From assembly GCF_004514425.2 (NCBI RefSeq), contig NZ_MYFN02000002.1, forward strand, positions 599,495 through 663,494: a stretch of DNA of 64,000 nucleotides. Reading direction: 5' to 3'. The position numbers and the translations under genes were made by a program. The notes beneath the pieces are model-generated. The model ran no database searches, was not told where the DNA came from, and saw nothing but the letters and a program-made list of their open reading frames with translations. This document shows, one piece after another, positions 1 through 9,340 of this stretch; within the stretch, counting starts at the first letter, position 1, and the number at the start of each line of letters is the position of its first letter. Source of the stretch: Shinella sumterensis. Lineage in GTDB: Bacteria; Pseudomonadota; Alphaproteobacteria; Rhizobiales; Rhizobiaceae.

Positions 1-1
1 C

Positions 2-286
2 AAGGATGGCGTCATCCACACGCCGACACCGGACTGCTTCCTCGACGGCATCACGCGCCGCACGGTCATCGGACTGGCCAAGCGCCGGGGCTATCAGGTC
101 GTCGAGAGGGCGATCATGCCGGAAGAGCTGTCGGACTTCTCCGAATGCTTCCTGACCGGTTCGGCCGCCGAAGTGACGCCGGTTTCCGAAATCGGCCCGT
201 ATCGCTTCACGCCTGGCACGATCTGCGAAACGCTGATGAACGACTATATGAAGGAAGTCTATCCGGTCGCTGCGGCTGCCGAGTGA
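2..286 (+). CDS. ilvE: branched-chain amino acid aminotransferase, C-terminal part
   Basis: Only the last 94 codons lie in the window; the reading frame is open from the left edge and ends at the TGA at 284-286. The segment has the PLP fold-type IV aminotransferase C-terminus: a TPTPDCFLDGITR stretch followed by the helix with RRTVIGLAKRRGY, then the ECFLTGSAAEVTPV loop that contacts the cofactor phosphate, and the final KEVYP helix. The family catalyses reversible transamination of leucine, isoleucine and valine with 2-oxoglutarate in the cytoplasm. A strong hairpin plus T-run follows 28 bases after the stop, so it ends its transcript. The 5' end is missing, so total length cannot be judged. 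Confidence 0.92.
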   Translation, partial: KDGVIHTPTPDCFLDGITRRTVIGLAKRRGYQVVERAIMPEELSDFSECFLTGSAAEVTPVSEIGPYRFTPGTICETLMNDYMKEVYPVAAAAE

Positions 287-313
287 TCTTTCAGCCAGTC
301 ATCGCATGCAAGT

Positions 314-339
314 CGGCGGCCCCTGCGGGCCGCCGTTTT
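314..339 (+). terminator. intrinsic terminator of ilvE
   Basis: A perfect 9-bp G+C-rich stem (314-322 with 327-335) with a four-base loop is followed directly by TTTT at 336-339, 28 bases after the ilvE stop. Confidence 0.85.
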
Positions 340-350
340 CTGTTCTGCGC

Positions 351-620
351 TCAGGCCGCTTTCTTGCCGAGAACCGCGCCGACGATCGCGGTGAGCACGC
401 CACCCCCGGCCAGGCCGCCGATACCGTTGGCGACCAGGCCGCTCAGACCTGCTTCGCCGCCGAGCAACTGCAGCAGCATGCCGCCGCCGACGCCGCCGAT
501 GGCGCCGACAATGGTGCGAACGATAACGCTGACGGCCGCCTGCTTCAGGGCCGCACCGGCGACGTTACCTCCGACGGCGCCGGCAATGAGCTGCGTGATA
601 ATGGGCATCAATGCTTCCAT
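351..620 (-). CDS. small glycine-rich hydrophobic protein
   Basis: An 89-residue protein made almost wholly of Gly, Ala, Val, Ile and Leu, with two or three stretches long enough to span or insert in a membrane (about residues 5-40 and 55-85) and a KKAA C-terminus. The glycine spacing (GAVGGNVAGAALK, GAIGGVGGGML) resembles glycine-zipper membrane proteins. An AGGAGGGG ribosome site sits about six bases before the ATG at 620. No family could be named with confidence; function unknown. It stands alone, convergent with ilvE, with its stop just beyond the ilvE terminator. Confidence 0.75.
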   Translation of the reverse strand: MEALMPIITQLIAGAVGGNVAGAALKQAAVSVIVRTIVGAIGGVGGGMLLQLLGGEAGLSGLVANGIGGLAGGGVLTAIVGAVLGKKAA

Positions 621-910
621 GGAATTCCCCTCCTGATCGTCCGCCGAGGGTTACCCCAGGCGGACAGGTTGCCCTCGGACCGCAGCCCCCTCGGGACGCG
701 CCCCGCGCCGATAGACTCGGCAGTCGAAAGGTGCGGCCAATTTTGCGGCCTGTCAATTTATCCGTGTGAGCTGCATGGCGCATTCGCCGGCAGGTGCAGG
801 GAAGATCCCCTGTATCCGCAGGAACAGACACGTTTTGCGCATCGTCGTAAAAGACGGTGGAACAAAGATGCCGCACGGCTATTTCCTGAGCACAATCAAG
901 GAGACGGACA

Positions 911-1075
911 ATGCTTTCCAAGACAACGACGCCGCAGGATACGGTTGCCCGGGGGCTGCGGCCGGTGGTTTTCCTTTATGCCATGCTCAATATCGTCGTC
1001 GCCACGGTTCTGCTCTCGACCGTCTCGCTTTCGCCCGTCGCCGGCCCCGCCGAAGAAATGGCAAGCCTGCGCTGA
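911..1075 (+). CDS. 54-residue single-span membrane protein
   Basis: A short gene with a good AAGGAGA ribosome site seven to eight bases before the ATG at 911. The product has a short polar N-terminus (SKTTTPQDTVARGLR), one hydrophobic helix at about residues 18-43 (VVFLYAMLNIVVATVLLSTV), and a short polar tail. No signal-peptidase site is evident, so it is probably a single-span inner-membrane protein. Function unknown. It lies 68 bases before the MBL hydrolase gene and could share its transcript. The call rests on the ribosome site and hydrophobic profile, not on homology. Confidence 0.6.
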   Translation: MLSKTTTPQDTVARGLRPVVFLYAMLNIVVATVLLSTVSLSPVAGPAEEMASLR

Positions 1076-1143
1076 CGTCCCGCTTGGTGTGAAGCGCCCC
1101 TTCCAGCTATAGGTGGGACAAGCGGCAACCAAGCGAGGACCCC

Positions 1144-1791
1144 ATGGGCATGCTTCAGGCGGGCATCATTCCCGTCACCCCCTTTCAGCAAAACTGCACC
1201 ATCCTGTTCGATACGGAGACCAAGCAGGGCGTCGTCGTCGATCCGGGCGGCGATGTCGATGCCATTCTGCGAACGGTCGAGGAGAACGGCATCACGTTGA
1301 CGGCGATCTGGCTGACGCATGGCCATATCGACCATGCGGGCGGTGCGAAGGAACTCAAGGAAGCGCTCGGCCTCGACATCATCGGCCCGCACAAGGACGA
1401 CCTGCCGTTGCTGCAGGCGCTGGAGACGCAGGCGCAGCGCTTCGGTGTGGAAATGAAGGTCTCGAACGTCGTTCCCGACCGCTGGCTGGAAGACGGCGAC
1501 ACCGTTTCCCTCGGGGAACACGAATTCGAGGTGTCCCACACACCCGGCCATGCGCCGGGACACGTCATCTACTTCAACCGCAAGCAGGGCTTCGCCCATC
1601 TCGGCGACGTGCTGTTCCAAGGATCGATCGGCCGGACGGACCTGCCGGGCGGCAACCATGAGCAGCTGCTCCAGTCGATCCGCGACAAGGTGCTCCCGCT
1701 CGGAGACGACGTCGGGTTCCTGTGCGGACACGGACCGGGCGGCCGTATCGGCGAGGAACGACGGACCAACCCGTTCCTGCGCGGGCTCTGA
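1144..1791 (+). CDS. MBL-fold hydrolase, glyoxalase II-like (YcbL type)
   Basis: A 215-residue metallo-beta-lactamase-fold protein. The zinc-binding THGHIDHAGG motif lies at about residues 59-68, a second metal histidine is in SHTPGHAPGH (about 131-140), the bridging aspartate in HLGDVLFQGSIGRTDLPGG (about 152-170), and a late histidine in LCGHGPGG near residue 194. The length and the SIGRTDLPGG segment fit short glyoxalase II-like proteins that hydrolyse thioesters such as S-lactoylglutathione; the true substrate cannot be read from sequence. The start has GAGGACCCC ahead of the ATG. It ends at a bidirectional terminator shared with the convergent BA14K-like gene. Confidence 0.88.
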   Translation: MGMLQAGIIPVTPFQQNCTILFDTETKQGVVVDPGGDVDAILRTVEENGITLTAIWLTHGHIDHAGGAKELKEALGLDIIGPHKDDLPLLQALETQAQRFGVEMKVSNVVPDRWLEDGDTVSLGEHEFEVSHTPGHAPGHVIYFNRKQGFAHLGDVLFQGSIGRTDLPGGNHEQLLQSIRDKVLPLGDDVGFLCGHGPGGRIGEERRTNPFLRGL

Positions 1792-1795
1792 AACG

Positions 1796-1824
1796 AAAAC
1801 GGGCGCCGTCAGGCGCCCGTTTTT
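1796..1824. terminator. bidirectional intrinsic terminator
   Basis: Stem GGGCGCC (1801-1807) pairs with GGCGCCC (1812-1818) around a GTCA loop, flanked by AAAA on the left and TTTTT on the right. It lies between the convergent MBL hydrolase and BA14K-like genes, so it can end both transcripts. Confidence 0.85.
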
Positions 1825-1840
1825 CTTCATGTGCGTGATG

Positions 1841-2275
1841 TCAGCCCGCGGTGCAGAAATGCTCGCGGCCGTCATAGCCGACGAAGGTGCCGCTCTGCGG
1901 GTCGAACGAGCGATAGCGGCGTGCGCAGTAATCGTACCAGGACCGGGTCCAGGGCTCGTAGCTCGGGGCCGGACGGTAGATCACGCGGCGCTCGGGTTCC
2001 GGATAGTATTCCGGCTCGACATAGCGGCGCTCGATGTAACGCGGTTCGTCGTAGCGGGGCTGGGAGGCGATCGCGCCGCCGATGATGACGCCGGTGGCAA
2101 GACCGAGCGCGCCGCCGATGAGGGCGTCGCGGTCACGGTGGCGGCGGTGTTCACGATAGCCGCCGTCGCGCCAGTAGCCGTCGCGGTCGCGCGCCTGGGA
2201 AACGCCGGCAGTTGCGGTCAGCGCCGTCGCGGCGACGGCAACGGACAGGACCAGGGCCTTCATTGTGTTCTTCAT
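1841..2275 (-). CDS. exported BA14K-like protein
   Basis: A 144-residue exported protein. Residues 1-27 form a signal peptide (MKNTMKALVLSVAVAATALTA, probable cut after VSQA). Then come an RD/RDG-rich basic stretch, a hydrophobic glycine segment typical of these proteins (ALIGGALGLATGVIIGGAIA), a Tyr/Arg/Glu-rich repeat section, and the C-terminal signature WTRSWYDYCARRYRSFDPQSGTFVGYDG ending in HFC. That C-terminus matches the BA14K family, small rhizobial/Brucella envelope proteins reported to be immunogenic and lectin-like. The start at 2275 has an AAAGGAACG site; longer frames upstream lack one. A -35-like TTCAGC overlapping a doubled GCTGAACG repeat lies 60-80 bases upstream. Confidence 0.85.
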   Translation of the reverse strand: MKNTMKALVLSVAVAATALTATAGVSQARDRDGYWRDGGYREHRRHRDRDALIGGALGLATGVIIGGAIASQPRYDEPRYIERRYVEPEYYPEPERRVIYRPAPSYEPWTRSWYDYCARRYRSFDPQSGTFVGYDGREHFCTAG

Positions 2276-2338
2276 GGCATCGTTCCTTTGGACGCCGGCT
2301 TTTGCCGGTCGATGACAATACCAAACTAGACGATTTTG

Positions 2339-2357
2339 GCTGAACGCAGGCTGAACG
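2339..2357. promoter_or_regulatory. direct repeat GCTGAACG-N3-GCTGAACG (candidate operator)
   Basis: Two identical octamers at 2339-2346 and 2350-2357 repeat with an 11-bp period. They overlap and extend upstream of the probable -35 (TTCAGC on the minus strand, then 18 bases to TATTGT) of the BA14K-like gene. One helical turn between half-sites is typical of OmpR/PhoB-type regulators. Variants of the same doubled motif occur at 50993-51011 and 63755-63805. It also formally fits GAAC-N7-GAAC, the alphaproteobacterial LexA core. Confidence 0.5.
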
Positions 2358-2381
2358 AAAAAACCCGGCATCACTGCCGGG
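2357..2381 (-). terminator. intrinsic terminator of the cold-shock gene
   Basis: On the minus strand CCCGGCA and TGCCGGG (2375-2381 and 2364-2370) form a 7-bp stem with a four-base loop, followed by seven T residues at 2363-2357. It lies 31 bases after the cold-shock gene stop. Confidence 0.85.
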
Positions 2382-2411
2382 CTCCAACTCAAAAATCCTG
2401 AAATAACCGGT

Positions 2412-2627
2412 TCAGCCGGCAATCTCGAGGTTGACCGCCTTCGGGCCTTTGCCGCGGCGATCAGGTTCCGTGTCGAAGCTTACCTTCTGGTTTTCGGAAA
2501 GGCCGTTCAGGCCGGAAGCCTGTACAGCAGAGATGTGTACGAAAATATCCGCACCACCATTGTCGGGCTTGATGAAACCAAAGCCCTTCTCAGTGTTGAA
2601 GAATTTTACAATGCCAGTTTCGGCCAT
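2412..2627 (-). CDS. cspA: cold-shock protein, CspA family
   Basis: A 71-residue single cold-shock domain. RNP1 (KGFGFI) lies at residues 14-19 and RNP2 (DIFVHI) at about 28-33, the aromatic nucleic-acid-binding face of the OB fold. The family binds single-stranded RNA and DNA and melts mRNA structure in the cytoplasm. Length is normal. An AAAAGGACC ribosome site precedes the ATG. An intrinsic terminator follows closely, so it is monocistronic. A stretch of about 200-300 bases without genes upstream suggests the long structured leader common for csp genes. Which paralogue it is cannot be told. Confidence 0.92.
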   Translation of the reverse strand: MAETGIVKFFNTEKGFGFIKPDNGGADIFVHISAVQASGLNGLSENQKVSFDTEPDRRGKGPKAVNLEIAG

Positions 2628-3027
2628 GCGTCAGGTCCTTTTCTCTCTGCCCGTATATTGGCGGCGGGCAGAACGTCAGTTTTGCCCCGAAGGGCGTTAG
2701 GCAGGCAGTTCTCGAGGTTGAGGAAAGGGTCCTGTTTTCACCGCAGCCAGCCAACCATATGACCCTGGGATCATCCAGATGTTGACTGCCCGGAATTATT
2801 TCGCGTCTCCGGCGCGCTTTTATTAAAGGTCTTCCCGTGTCCGCAAATTGCCCGAACAAAGGAAGATTGATGTGTTTGTGGCAAATTGGCAAGCAAAAGT
2901 TTTGGCGGGCATTTGACATGCCTCACTTTGGTCAAATTGCGGGCGATTGCCGAAAAAGTCGCCGCCTTCCATGATGGGGCAGGTTCCCGGCCAAATCTAT
3001 ATTGTGCGGCTGCGGGAAACCGCCGCC
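2628..3027. other. gene-free stretch with probable csp leader and promoter
   Basis: No convincing gene in these 400 bases. Reading leftward, an AT-rich TTTAATAAA (around 2818-2830) preceded by TTGCGG is a plausible promoter for the csp gene, which would give a leader of roughly 190 bases. The right-hand third lies past the 3' end of the DMT transporter gene and shows no clear terminator. Confidence 0.4.
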
Positions 3028-3930
3028 TCATACTTCGGCGGGCATGTCCCGGCGACGGTCGCGCAGAAGTTCCGGCACCAGTTCCACAGCAAGCATGGCG
3101 AGGAAGATGATGCCGCAGCCAATATAACCGGCCGTGCTGATGGTCTCGCCGAGCAACAGGACGCCGAAGAGCGCCGCGAAGAGCGCCTCGCTGGACAGGA
3201 AGATCGCCGCCTGCGGCGCGGTCGTGTAGCGCTGGGCAATGTTCTGCACGATGAAGGCGAGGCCGCTGGAGAACAGGCCGGCATAGAGGATTTCCGGCAG
3301 CGCGCCCGTGATGGCGGCGAGGCTGATGGGCTCGAACAGCGCACCGACGGCGCAGCCCAGCGCCCCGCAGATGGCGAACTGGACGAGCGATAGCGCCAGC
3401 GGCCGCCCGGAGCGCCCGGCGAAAACGCCCACGCAGATCATCTGGACCGACCAGAGAACCGCACACAGGATGGTCAGCATGTCGCCGACCGTCAATGCCG
3501 CAAGGGTGCCTCCCGACAACAGGAAGATGCCGACGGACGCCATGACGGCGGCCGGCCAGATGACCCAGTGCGGCCGGCGGCGCAGTATCAGCACGGTGAG
3601 AATGGGCGTGAAGACCACATAGAGCCCGGTGAGGAAGCCGGAATTGGTGACCGTCGTCGTCAGCAGGCCGACCTGCTGGGAGCTGGCGGCGGCGAAAAGC
3701 GCAAGGCCCGTCAGCACGAAACCGGCCATGTCCCTGCGGCTGACGGGGGTTTCGGCGCGCATCTGTTCCCATCGGGCGAAAGGCAGGGCGACGAGGGTTG
3801 CCACCGCAAAGCGCAGGCCGATGAACCAGATCGGCCCCAGCGTCTGCATCGCGGTCGACTGGGCGATGAAGCCCGCGCCCCAGATGGCGCCGGCCAGCAA
3901 CAGGAGAAGGTTCGCCTGAACGCGCGTCAT
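3028..3930 (-). CDS. DMT-family (EamA) membrane transporter
   Basis: A 300-residue protein with about ten hydrophobic helices and two tandem EamA repeats, starting LLLLLAGAIWGAGFIAQSTAM, which is the typical EamA N-terminus. The first repeat covers roughly residues 6-140, the second 150-290. The family moves small metabolites, amino acids or drugs out of or into the cell through the inner membrane; the substrate is not predictable here. It is a single gene on the minus strand between the csp region and the sugar dehydrogenase. Length is normal and the frame is intact. Confidence 0.85.
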   Translation of the reverse strand: MTRVQANLLLLLAGAIWGAGFIAQSTAMQTLGPIWFIGLRFAVATLVALPFARWEQMRAETPVSRRDMAGFVLTGLALFAAASSQQVGLLTTTVTNSGFLTGLYVVFTPILTVLILRRRPHWVIWPAAVMASVGIFLLSGGTLAALTVGDMLTILCAVLWSVQMICVGVFAGRSGRPLALSLVQFAICGALGCAVGALFEPISLAAITGALPEILYAGLFSSGLAFIVQNIAQRYTTAPQAAIFLSSEALFAALFGVLLLGETISTAGYIGCGIIFLAMLAVELVPELLRDRRRDMPAEV

Positions 3931-4017
3931 GTCATTCCACCCTGATGGAGGTAACCGGCGCGGAAGGCGCCCTTCATCCTGCTAGCAGGCGCCCGTTTTT
4001 TGGGCAAGGGTGGTGGT

Positions 4018-5187
4018 TCAGTCCGTGGCTGCGGCTCGTGACACGCGCAGCAGGGCTCCGTCATCCTCGTCGGTCAGAAGGAGAAGGGCTCCATCCGGTG
4101 CGACGACGACATCGCGGATGCGGCCGAACTCCCCGCCGAACATGCGCTCCTCCGAGAGGATCGCGCCGTTTTCGTCGCGCTCCAGCCGGGCAACCAGCTG
4201 ATAGGCGAGGGCGGCGACGATCAGGTTGCCGTCCCATTCGGGGAACATCGCGCCGCGATAGACGGCGATGGCGCCGGGTGCGATGGAGGGGTCCCAGTAA
4301 TAGAGGGGAGGCTCGTAGCCGTTGGCCGTCGAGCCGAGCTCGAATTCCGCGCCGGAATAGTGCCGGCCGTAGGAGACGCGCGGCCAGCCATAATTGTATC
4401 CGGGCCGCGGATTGTTGATCTCGTCGCCGCCGCGCGCACCGTGTTCGGCGGTCAGCAGCGTGCCGTCCCTGGGATCGATGGCGATGCCCTGCGGGTTGCG
4501 GTGGCCCTTCGACCAGATTTCCGCCAGCCCGTCCGAGCTTCCGAGGAAGGGATTGTCCGCGTGGGGTGTGCCATCGGGATTGATATGCAGGATGGCGCCG
4601 GCATGGTCACGCGGATCCTGGGCGCGTTCGCCTTCGCCGCGGTCTCCGATGCCGAAGAAGAGGCTGCCGTCGCCGGCAACCGCGATGCGCGAGCCGAAAT
4701 GCTGGCCGCGCGTCGTCAGGCGGCTCATCTGGAAAATGCGGGTCGTGCCTTCGAGCCGGGTCGCGTCTTCCGACAGCCGCGCCCGGGCGACCGCGGTGCC
4801 GGTGCCGCCATCGCCGCGCGCGCTATAGGTAAGGAAGAGAATGCGGCTGGTCTCGAAATCGCGCGCAAGGGCAATATCGAGCAACCCGCCCTGGCCGTTC
4901 GTCGCCACGTCCGGCACGCCGGATATGGGAGGGGAAATCTTGCCGGACTGCACCCGCCGCAGCGCGCCGCCCTTTTCGGAAACCAGATAGCTGCCGTCCG
5001 GCAGCACTTCGACGGACCAGGGATGATTGAGGCCGCTTGCGATGGTTTCGACGGCGAGCGGCGCCTTCTTGCTGGGAATGATGCGAGGCTCGGCCGAGGC
5101 CGGCGCGAGAGACAAGGGCAGCGTGACCACAATGGCGAAGGCCGCCCCACCCCATATGCCTATCCTGCGTCCCTGCCGTGCCTGCAT
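4018..5187 (-). CDS. PQQ-dependent sugar dehydrogenase (GSDH/YliI type), exported
   Basis: A 389-residue secreted beta-propeller. The signal peptide covers about residues 1-32 (RIGIWGGAAFAIVVTLPLSLAPASA). Hallmarks of the glucose/sorbosone dehydrogenase family follow: LNHPWSVEVLPDG, GQGGLLDIALARDF, HFGSRIAVAGDGSLFFGIGDRG, KGHRNPQGIAIDP, EHGARGGDEIN and YNYGWPRVSYG. The family oxidises aldose sugars in the periplasm with PQQ as cofactor and passes electrons to the respiratory chain. Of two nearby ATGs, 5187 has GGAG at good spacing whereas 5193 does not. It appears monocistronic; no PQQ biosynthesis genes are nearby. Confidence 0.87.
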   Translation of the reverse strand: MQARQGRRIGIWGGAAFAIVVTLPLSLAPASAEPRIIPSKKAPLAVETIASGLNHPWSVEVLPDGSYLVSEKGGALRRVQSGKISPPISGVPDVATNGQGGLLDIALARDFETSRILFLTYSARGDGGTGTAVARARLSEDATRLEGTTRIFQMSRLTTRGQHFGSRIAVAGDGSLFFGIGDRGEGERAQDPRDHAGAILHINPDGTPHADNPFLGSSDGLAEIWSKGHRNPQGIAIDPRDGTLLTAEHGARGGDEINNPRPGYNYGWPRVSYGRHYSGAEFELGSTANGYEPPLYYWDPSIAPGAIAVYRGAMFPEWDGNLIVAALAYQLVARLERDENGAILSEERMFGGEFGRIRDVVVAPDGALLLLTDEDDGALLRVSRAAATD

Positions 5188-5259
5188 AGCCATCTCCCGC
5201 GTCTCGCCGTTACCTGACCCAGAGCCGTGCGGCTTGCAAGAGCGGCGGCAGCCGGCGTG

Positions 5260-5463
5260 TCACTTTTGCGCGGGCTGGACCTGCTGGGACGCTGCATTGC
5301 CGATGCCCGAGGTCTTGATCGTGTCGAGGGCGACGGCGGGCGGCGACATCAGGCTGACCACCATGAGCACGCACGCGGCCAGCGCCGTCATGGCGATGAG
5401 GAACATGGCGCGCGATTCGCGAAGCTTTGGCGACTTGGCCGGCTTGTCTTCATCCAGAAACAT
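5260..5463 (-). CDS. 67-residue membrane-anchored protein
   Basis: The start at 5463 has a GGGGA site; an upstream in-frame ATG does not. The product has a charged N-terminus (FLDEDKPAKSPKLRESR), one hydrophobic helix at about residues 20-43 (AMFLIAMTALAACVLMVVSLMSPP), and a polar Gln/Ser-rich tail. No family recognised. It lies 72 bases upstream of the sugar dehydrogenase start on the same strand and may be co-transcribed with it. Confidence 0.6.
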   Translation of the reverse strand: MFLDEDKPAKSPKLRESRAMFLIAMTALAACVLMVVSLMSPPAVALDTIKTSGIGNAASQQVQPAQK

Positions 5464-5638
5464 GGTTGTCCCCTGTCTTTGCTTTTTCCTTGAACGGCGT
5501 CCAAAAGGCCTGCCGAAATCGGCGCGACAAGGACCGAATTGCGGCAAGGCCCGACATTTATTGTGGCGGAAAAAAGGCATGGTAAAAATGTCACGTTTCC
5601 AAATGCTTCAGGCGAATAGAAGAACTGTCTGCGCCGTC

Positions 5639-6574
5639 TTAGACACCCCTTCTGCCGAAGTGCCGCACGGGTCTTGCGATACGGTTTTCAACGGGCATGA
5701 CGGCGTCGGAAATGGCGGCGGGCTGGTCCGCCGCGGGGCGCTCCTCGCCGATATCAGGGAAGGTCGTGTTGAAGTGCGTCGGGGCCAGCTCCGGCCGGGC
5801 AAGCAGGAAACCCTGCATCAGCGGGTCGCCCATCTCGCGGCAGAGCGCCATGGTCTCCGGCGTCTCGATGCCGCCGACGATGACCTCGATGTTCCTGTCG
5901 GCGAACTGGCTTATCATGACGCGCAGGAGCGCCAGGCCGGCGGAGTTTTCCGCAAATTCGTGGAGCCATGACGTGTCGAAGGCCACGAATTGCGGCTTCA
6001 GGCGCTCAAGGCGGGCAAGATCACGGTCATCGCCGGTATATTCGTCGATGGCGATGGAGAAACCGGCCTCGTGCAGCCGGTCGGCAAAAAGCGCAAGGGC
6101 CTCGGCATCGTCGCCAGGCAGCTGGCGGATCTCGCAGGCGATCCGTTCGGGTGCGATGCCCGCCTCATGGGCGGCAAGCCGCAGCCACTCCACCTCCTGG
6201 CGCATGGCGTGCGGCGCGCGATAGAGCCCGGAATGGACGCTCATGATGAGGGCGGCGTCACGCCGGCCGATCAGGCCGGCATTGAGAATGTGAAGGCTGC
6301 GGCACAGACCGTCGACGGCGGTGCGCTCCTCCTCCGGCACGCCCTGGAAGAATTCTCCGGGAGACGTCGGCGTGCCGCCGGCGCTGGCGCGGATCAGCCC
6401 CTTGAAGGCCGCGATCTGCAGCCGCCCGTCCGGATGTTCGCGGAAGATCGGCTGGAGCGCCGATTGCAGGAGATAAGGGCCGTAGACGGCGCTGTAAGCA
6501 CCGTCGGCCTGCCGCACGAGATTGGTGAAGATGCTTCTTTCGCCCATGCACAGCACCATCAACAGGAGGGCCAT
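5639..6574 (-). CDS. degenerate EAL-domain protein
   Basis: A 311-residue stand-alone EAL domain covering nearly the whole protein. The fold is recognisable (LQSALQPIF near residue 37, LKPQFVAFD near 192, QGFLLARPE near 254), but catalytic positions of cyclic-di-GMP phosphodiesterases are changed: the E of the EAL motif is K58 (FKGLIR), the metal-binding Asn is H114 (SVHSG), the DD pair is D178-E179 (IDEYTGD), and the E of AEGVET is G234 (VGGIET). E149, K193 and Q254 are kept. The protein is therefore probably inactive as an enzyme and acts as a c-di-GMP receptor or protein partner. No other domain is fused. The start codon is uncertain because no ATG has a clear ribosome site. Confidence 0.8.
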   Translation of the reverse strand: MALLLMVLCMGERSIFTNLVRQADGAYSAVYGPYLLQSALQPIFREHPDGRLQIAAFKGLIRASAGGTPTSPGEFFQGVPEEERTAVDGLCRSLHILNAGLIGRRDAALIMSVHSGLYRAPHAMRQEVEWLRLAAHEAGIAPERIACEIRQLPGDDAEALALFADRLHEAGFSIAIDEYTGDDRDLARLERLKPQFVAFDTSWLHEFAENSAGLALLRVMISQFADRNIEVIVGGIETPETMALCREMGDPLMQGFLLARPELAPTHFNTTFPDIGEERPAADQPAAISDAVMPVENRIARPVRHFGRRGV

Positions 6575-6616
6575 CGACCGGCGGAGGATAGGGCCAATCC
6601 GTTAAGGCCTGCTTAA

Positions 6617-8074
<1,458 letters not shown>

Positions 8075-8100
8075 GCCTCCAAGGCCGTCAACCTATCCTC

Positions 8101-8131
8101 CGTCATCCTCGGGCTTGACCCGAGGATGACG
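8101..8131. repeat. 31-base palindromic REP-like element
   Basis: A perfect 13-bp inverted repeat (8101-8113 and 8119-8131) around a five-base loop lies 27 bases after the aatA stop. The arms start CGTCATCCTCGGG. Palindromes of this kind are common between genes in Rhizobiales genomes. No T-run follows, so it is more likely a dispersed repeat than an intrinsic terminator, though it could stabilise the 3' ends of aatA and chaA. Confidence 0.7.
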
Positions 8132-8186
8132 GGTGGTGGGGAGGCAACGGCGTCATGTCCAGGGTTCCCATTGTTGCTGCCCCTTT

Positions 8187-9281
8187 TCATAGCCCGATCA
8201 GCGTCAGCATGACGAAGGTGGCGAAGAGGATGAAATGCGTCATCCCCTCGATGGCGTTCGTCTCTCCATCGTTGAGGTTGATGGCGGCGGCGATGAGCGT
8301 GATGGTCACCATCACCGTCTGGACCGGCGACATCGCCATGATGAAGGGCTGGCCGGTATAGAGCGCGATGGCCTCCATCACGGGCACCGTGAGGATGACC
8401 GTCGACAGCGAGGCGCCCATGGCGATGTTGACGACGGACTGCATGCGATTGGCCAGCGCCGCGCGCAGCGCCGTCAGGATTTCCGGCGCGGCCGAAATCG
8501 CGGCGACGATCACCGCCATCAGCGCCGGCGGCGCGCCGGTGCCCTTGAGCCCGGCGCCGAGCAGCACGGACATCACTTCCGCCATGGCGCCGATCAGCAC
8601 CACGCCCGCGATGATGACGAGGATGGAGACGGTCGCGGATTCCTCTTCCTCCAGCGGGCCGCTTTCGGGGTGCTCCTTCCGCTCGGCGCGCGGATAGGCA
8701 TAGCTGAAGAAGTAACTGTGCGCGCCCACCTGCATGCGCAGGAACACGGCATAGAGCGTGATCATCGCGCCGATGGTGAAGAGGGAATAGAGGTGCCAGC
8801 TTTCGCGCGGCACGAATTCCGGCACCACCATGGAGATGCCCATGGCCGTCAGGATCATCACGCCGTAGGTCTTGCCGGAATCGTCATTATAGGGTTGCTC
8901 GCCGTGGCGGATGCCGCCGAGCAGGGCGGCAAGCCCGAGAATGCCGTTGATGTCGAGCATCACGGCGGCGTAGATCGTGTCGCGCACGAGCGTGGGGGAG
9001 GTCTCGCCCTGCATCATGATGGCGAGGATCACCACCTCCACCAGAACCGCCGACAGCGTCAGGATCATCGTGCCGTAGGGATCGCCCACCTTCGAGGCGA
9101 GGATTTCGGCGTGATGGGCCACGCGGGTGGAGACCAGCACGATGACCGCGATCAGCGCGAAGGCCGCCGCCAGCATCGCCGGACGTCCCATCTCCAGCAG
9201 GCTGTGTTCCGTCGCATAGGCAAGGACCGCCGCGGCGAGGCCGGCAAAGAGGAAACGTTCCTTGGTGAGGCTGGAAAGCAT
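8187..9281 (-). CDS. chaA: calcium/proton (or sodium/proton) antiporter, ChaA type
   Basis: A 364-residue CaCA-family antiporter with about 11 hydrophobic helices and the two inverted alpha-repeats that bind the cation: GDPYGTMILTLSAVLVEVVILA near residue 66 and AAISAAPEILTALRAALANRMQSVVNIAMGASLSTVILTVPVM near residue 255. The family exports Ca2+, Na+ or K+ from the cytoplasm in exchange for protons. An acidic cytoplasmic loop (EEEESATV) separates the halves. The start at 9281 has GGAG ten bases upstream; an in-frame ATG at 9311 has no ribosome site. A terminator for the preceding operon lies about 60 bases upstream. Confidence 0.87.
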   Translation of the reverse strand: MLSSLTKERFLFAGLAAAVLAYATEHSLLEMGRPAMLAAAFALIAVIVLVSTRVAHHAEILASKVGDPYGTMILTLSAVLVEVVILAIMMQGETSPTLVRDTIYAAVMLDINGILGLAALLGGIRHGEQPYNDDSGKTYGVMILTAMGISMVVPEFVPRESWHLYSLFTIGAMITLYAVFLRMQVGAHSYFFSYAYPRAERKEHPESGPLEEEESATVSILVIIAGVVLIGAMAEVMSVLLGAGLKGTGAPPALMAVIVAAISAAPEILTALRAALANRMQSVVNIAMGASLSTVILTVPVMEAIALYTGQPFIMAMSPVQTVMVTITLIAAAINLNDGETNAIEGMTHFILFATFVMLTLIGL

Positions 9282-9340
9282 GGGCGGACGGCTCCGTGGC
9301 AGATGATCCAAGGGTAGATGTAGCCGTGCCGCGCAAAAAG

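Noticed and set aside
2339-2357. Reading the doubled GCTGAACG repeats as LexA boxes
   Set aside because: They fit GAAC-N7-GAAC formally, but similarity extends to the full GCTGAACG octamers, the sites are GC-rich unlike the box at 17922, and the genes are envelope proteins. LexA is possible but less likely.
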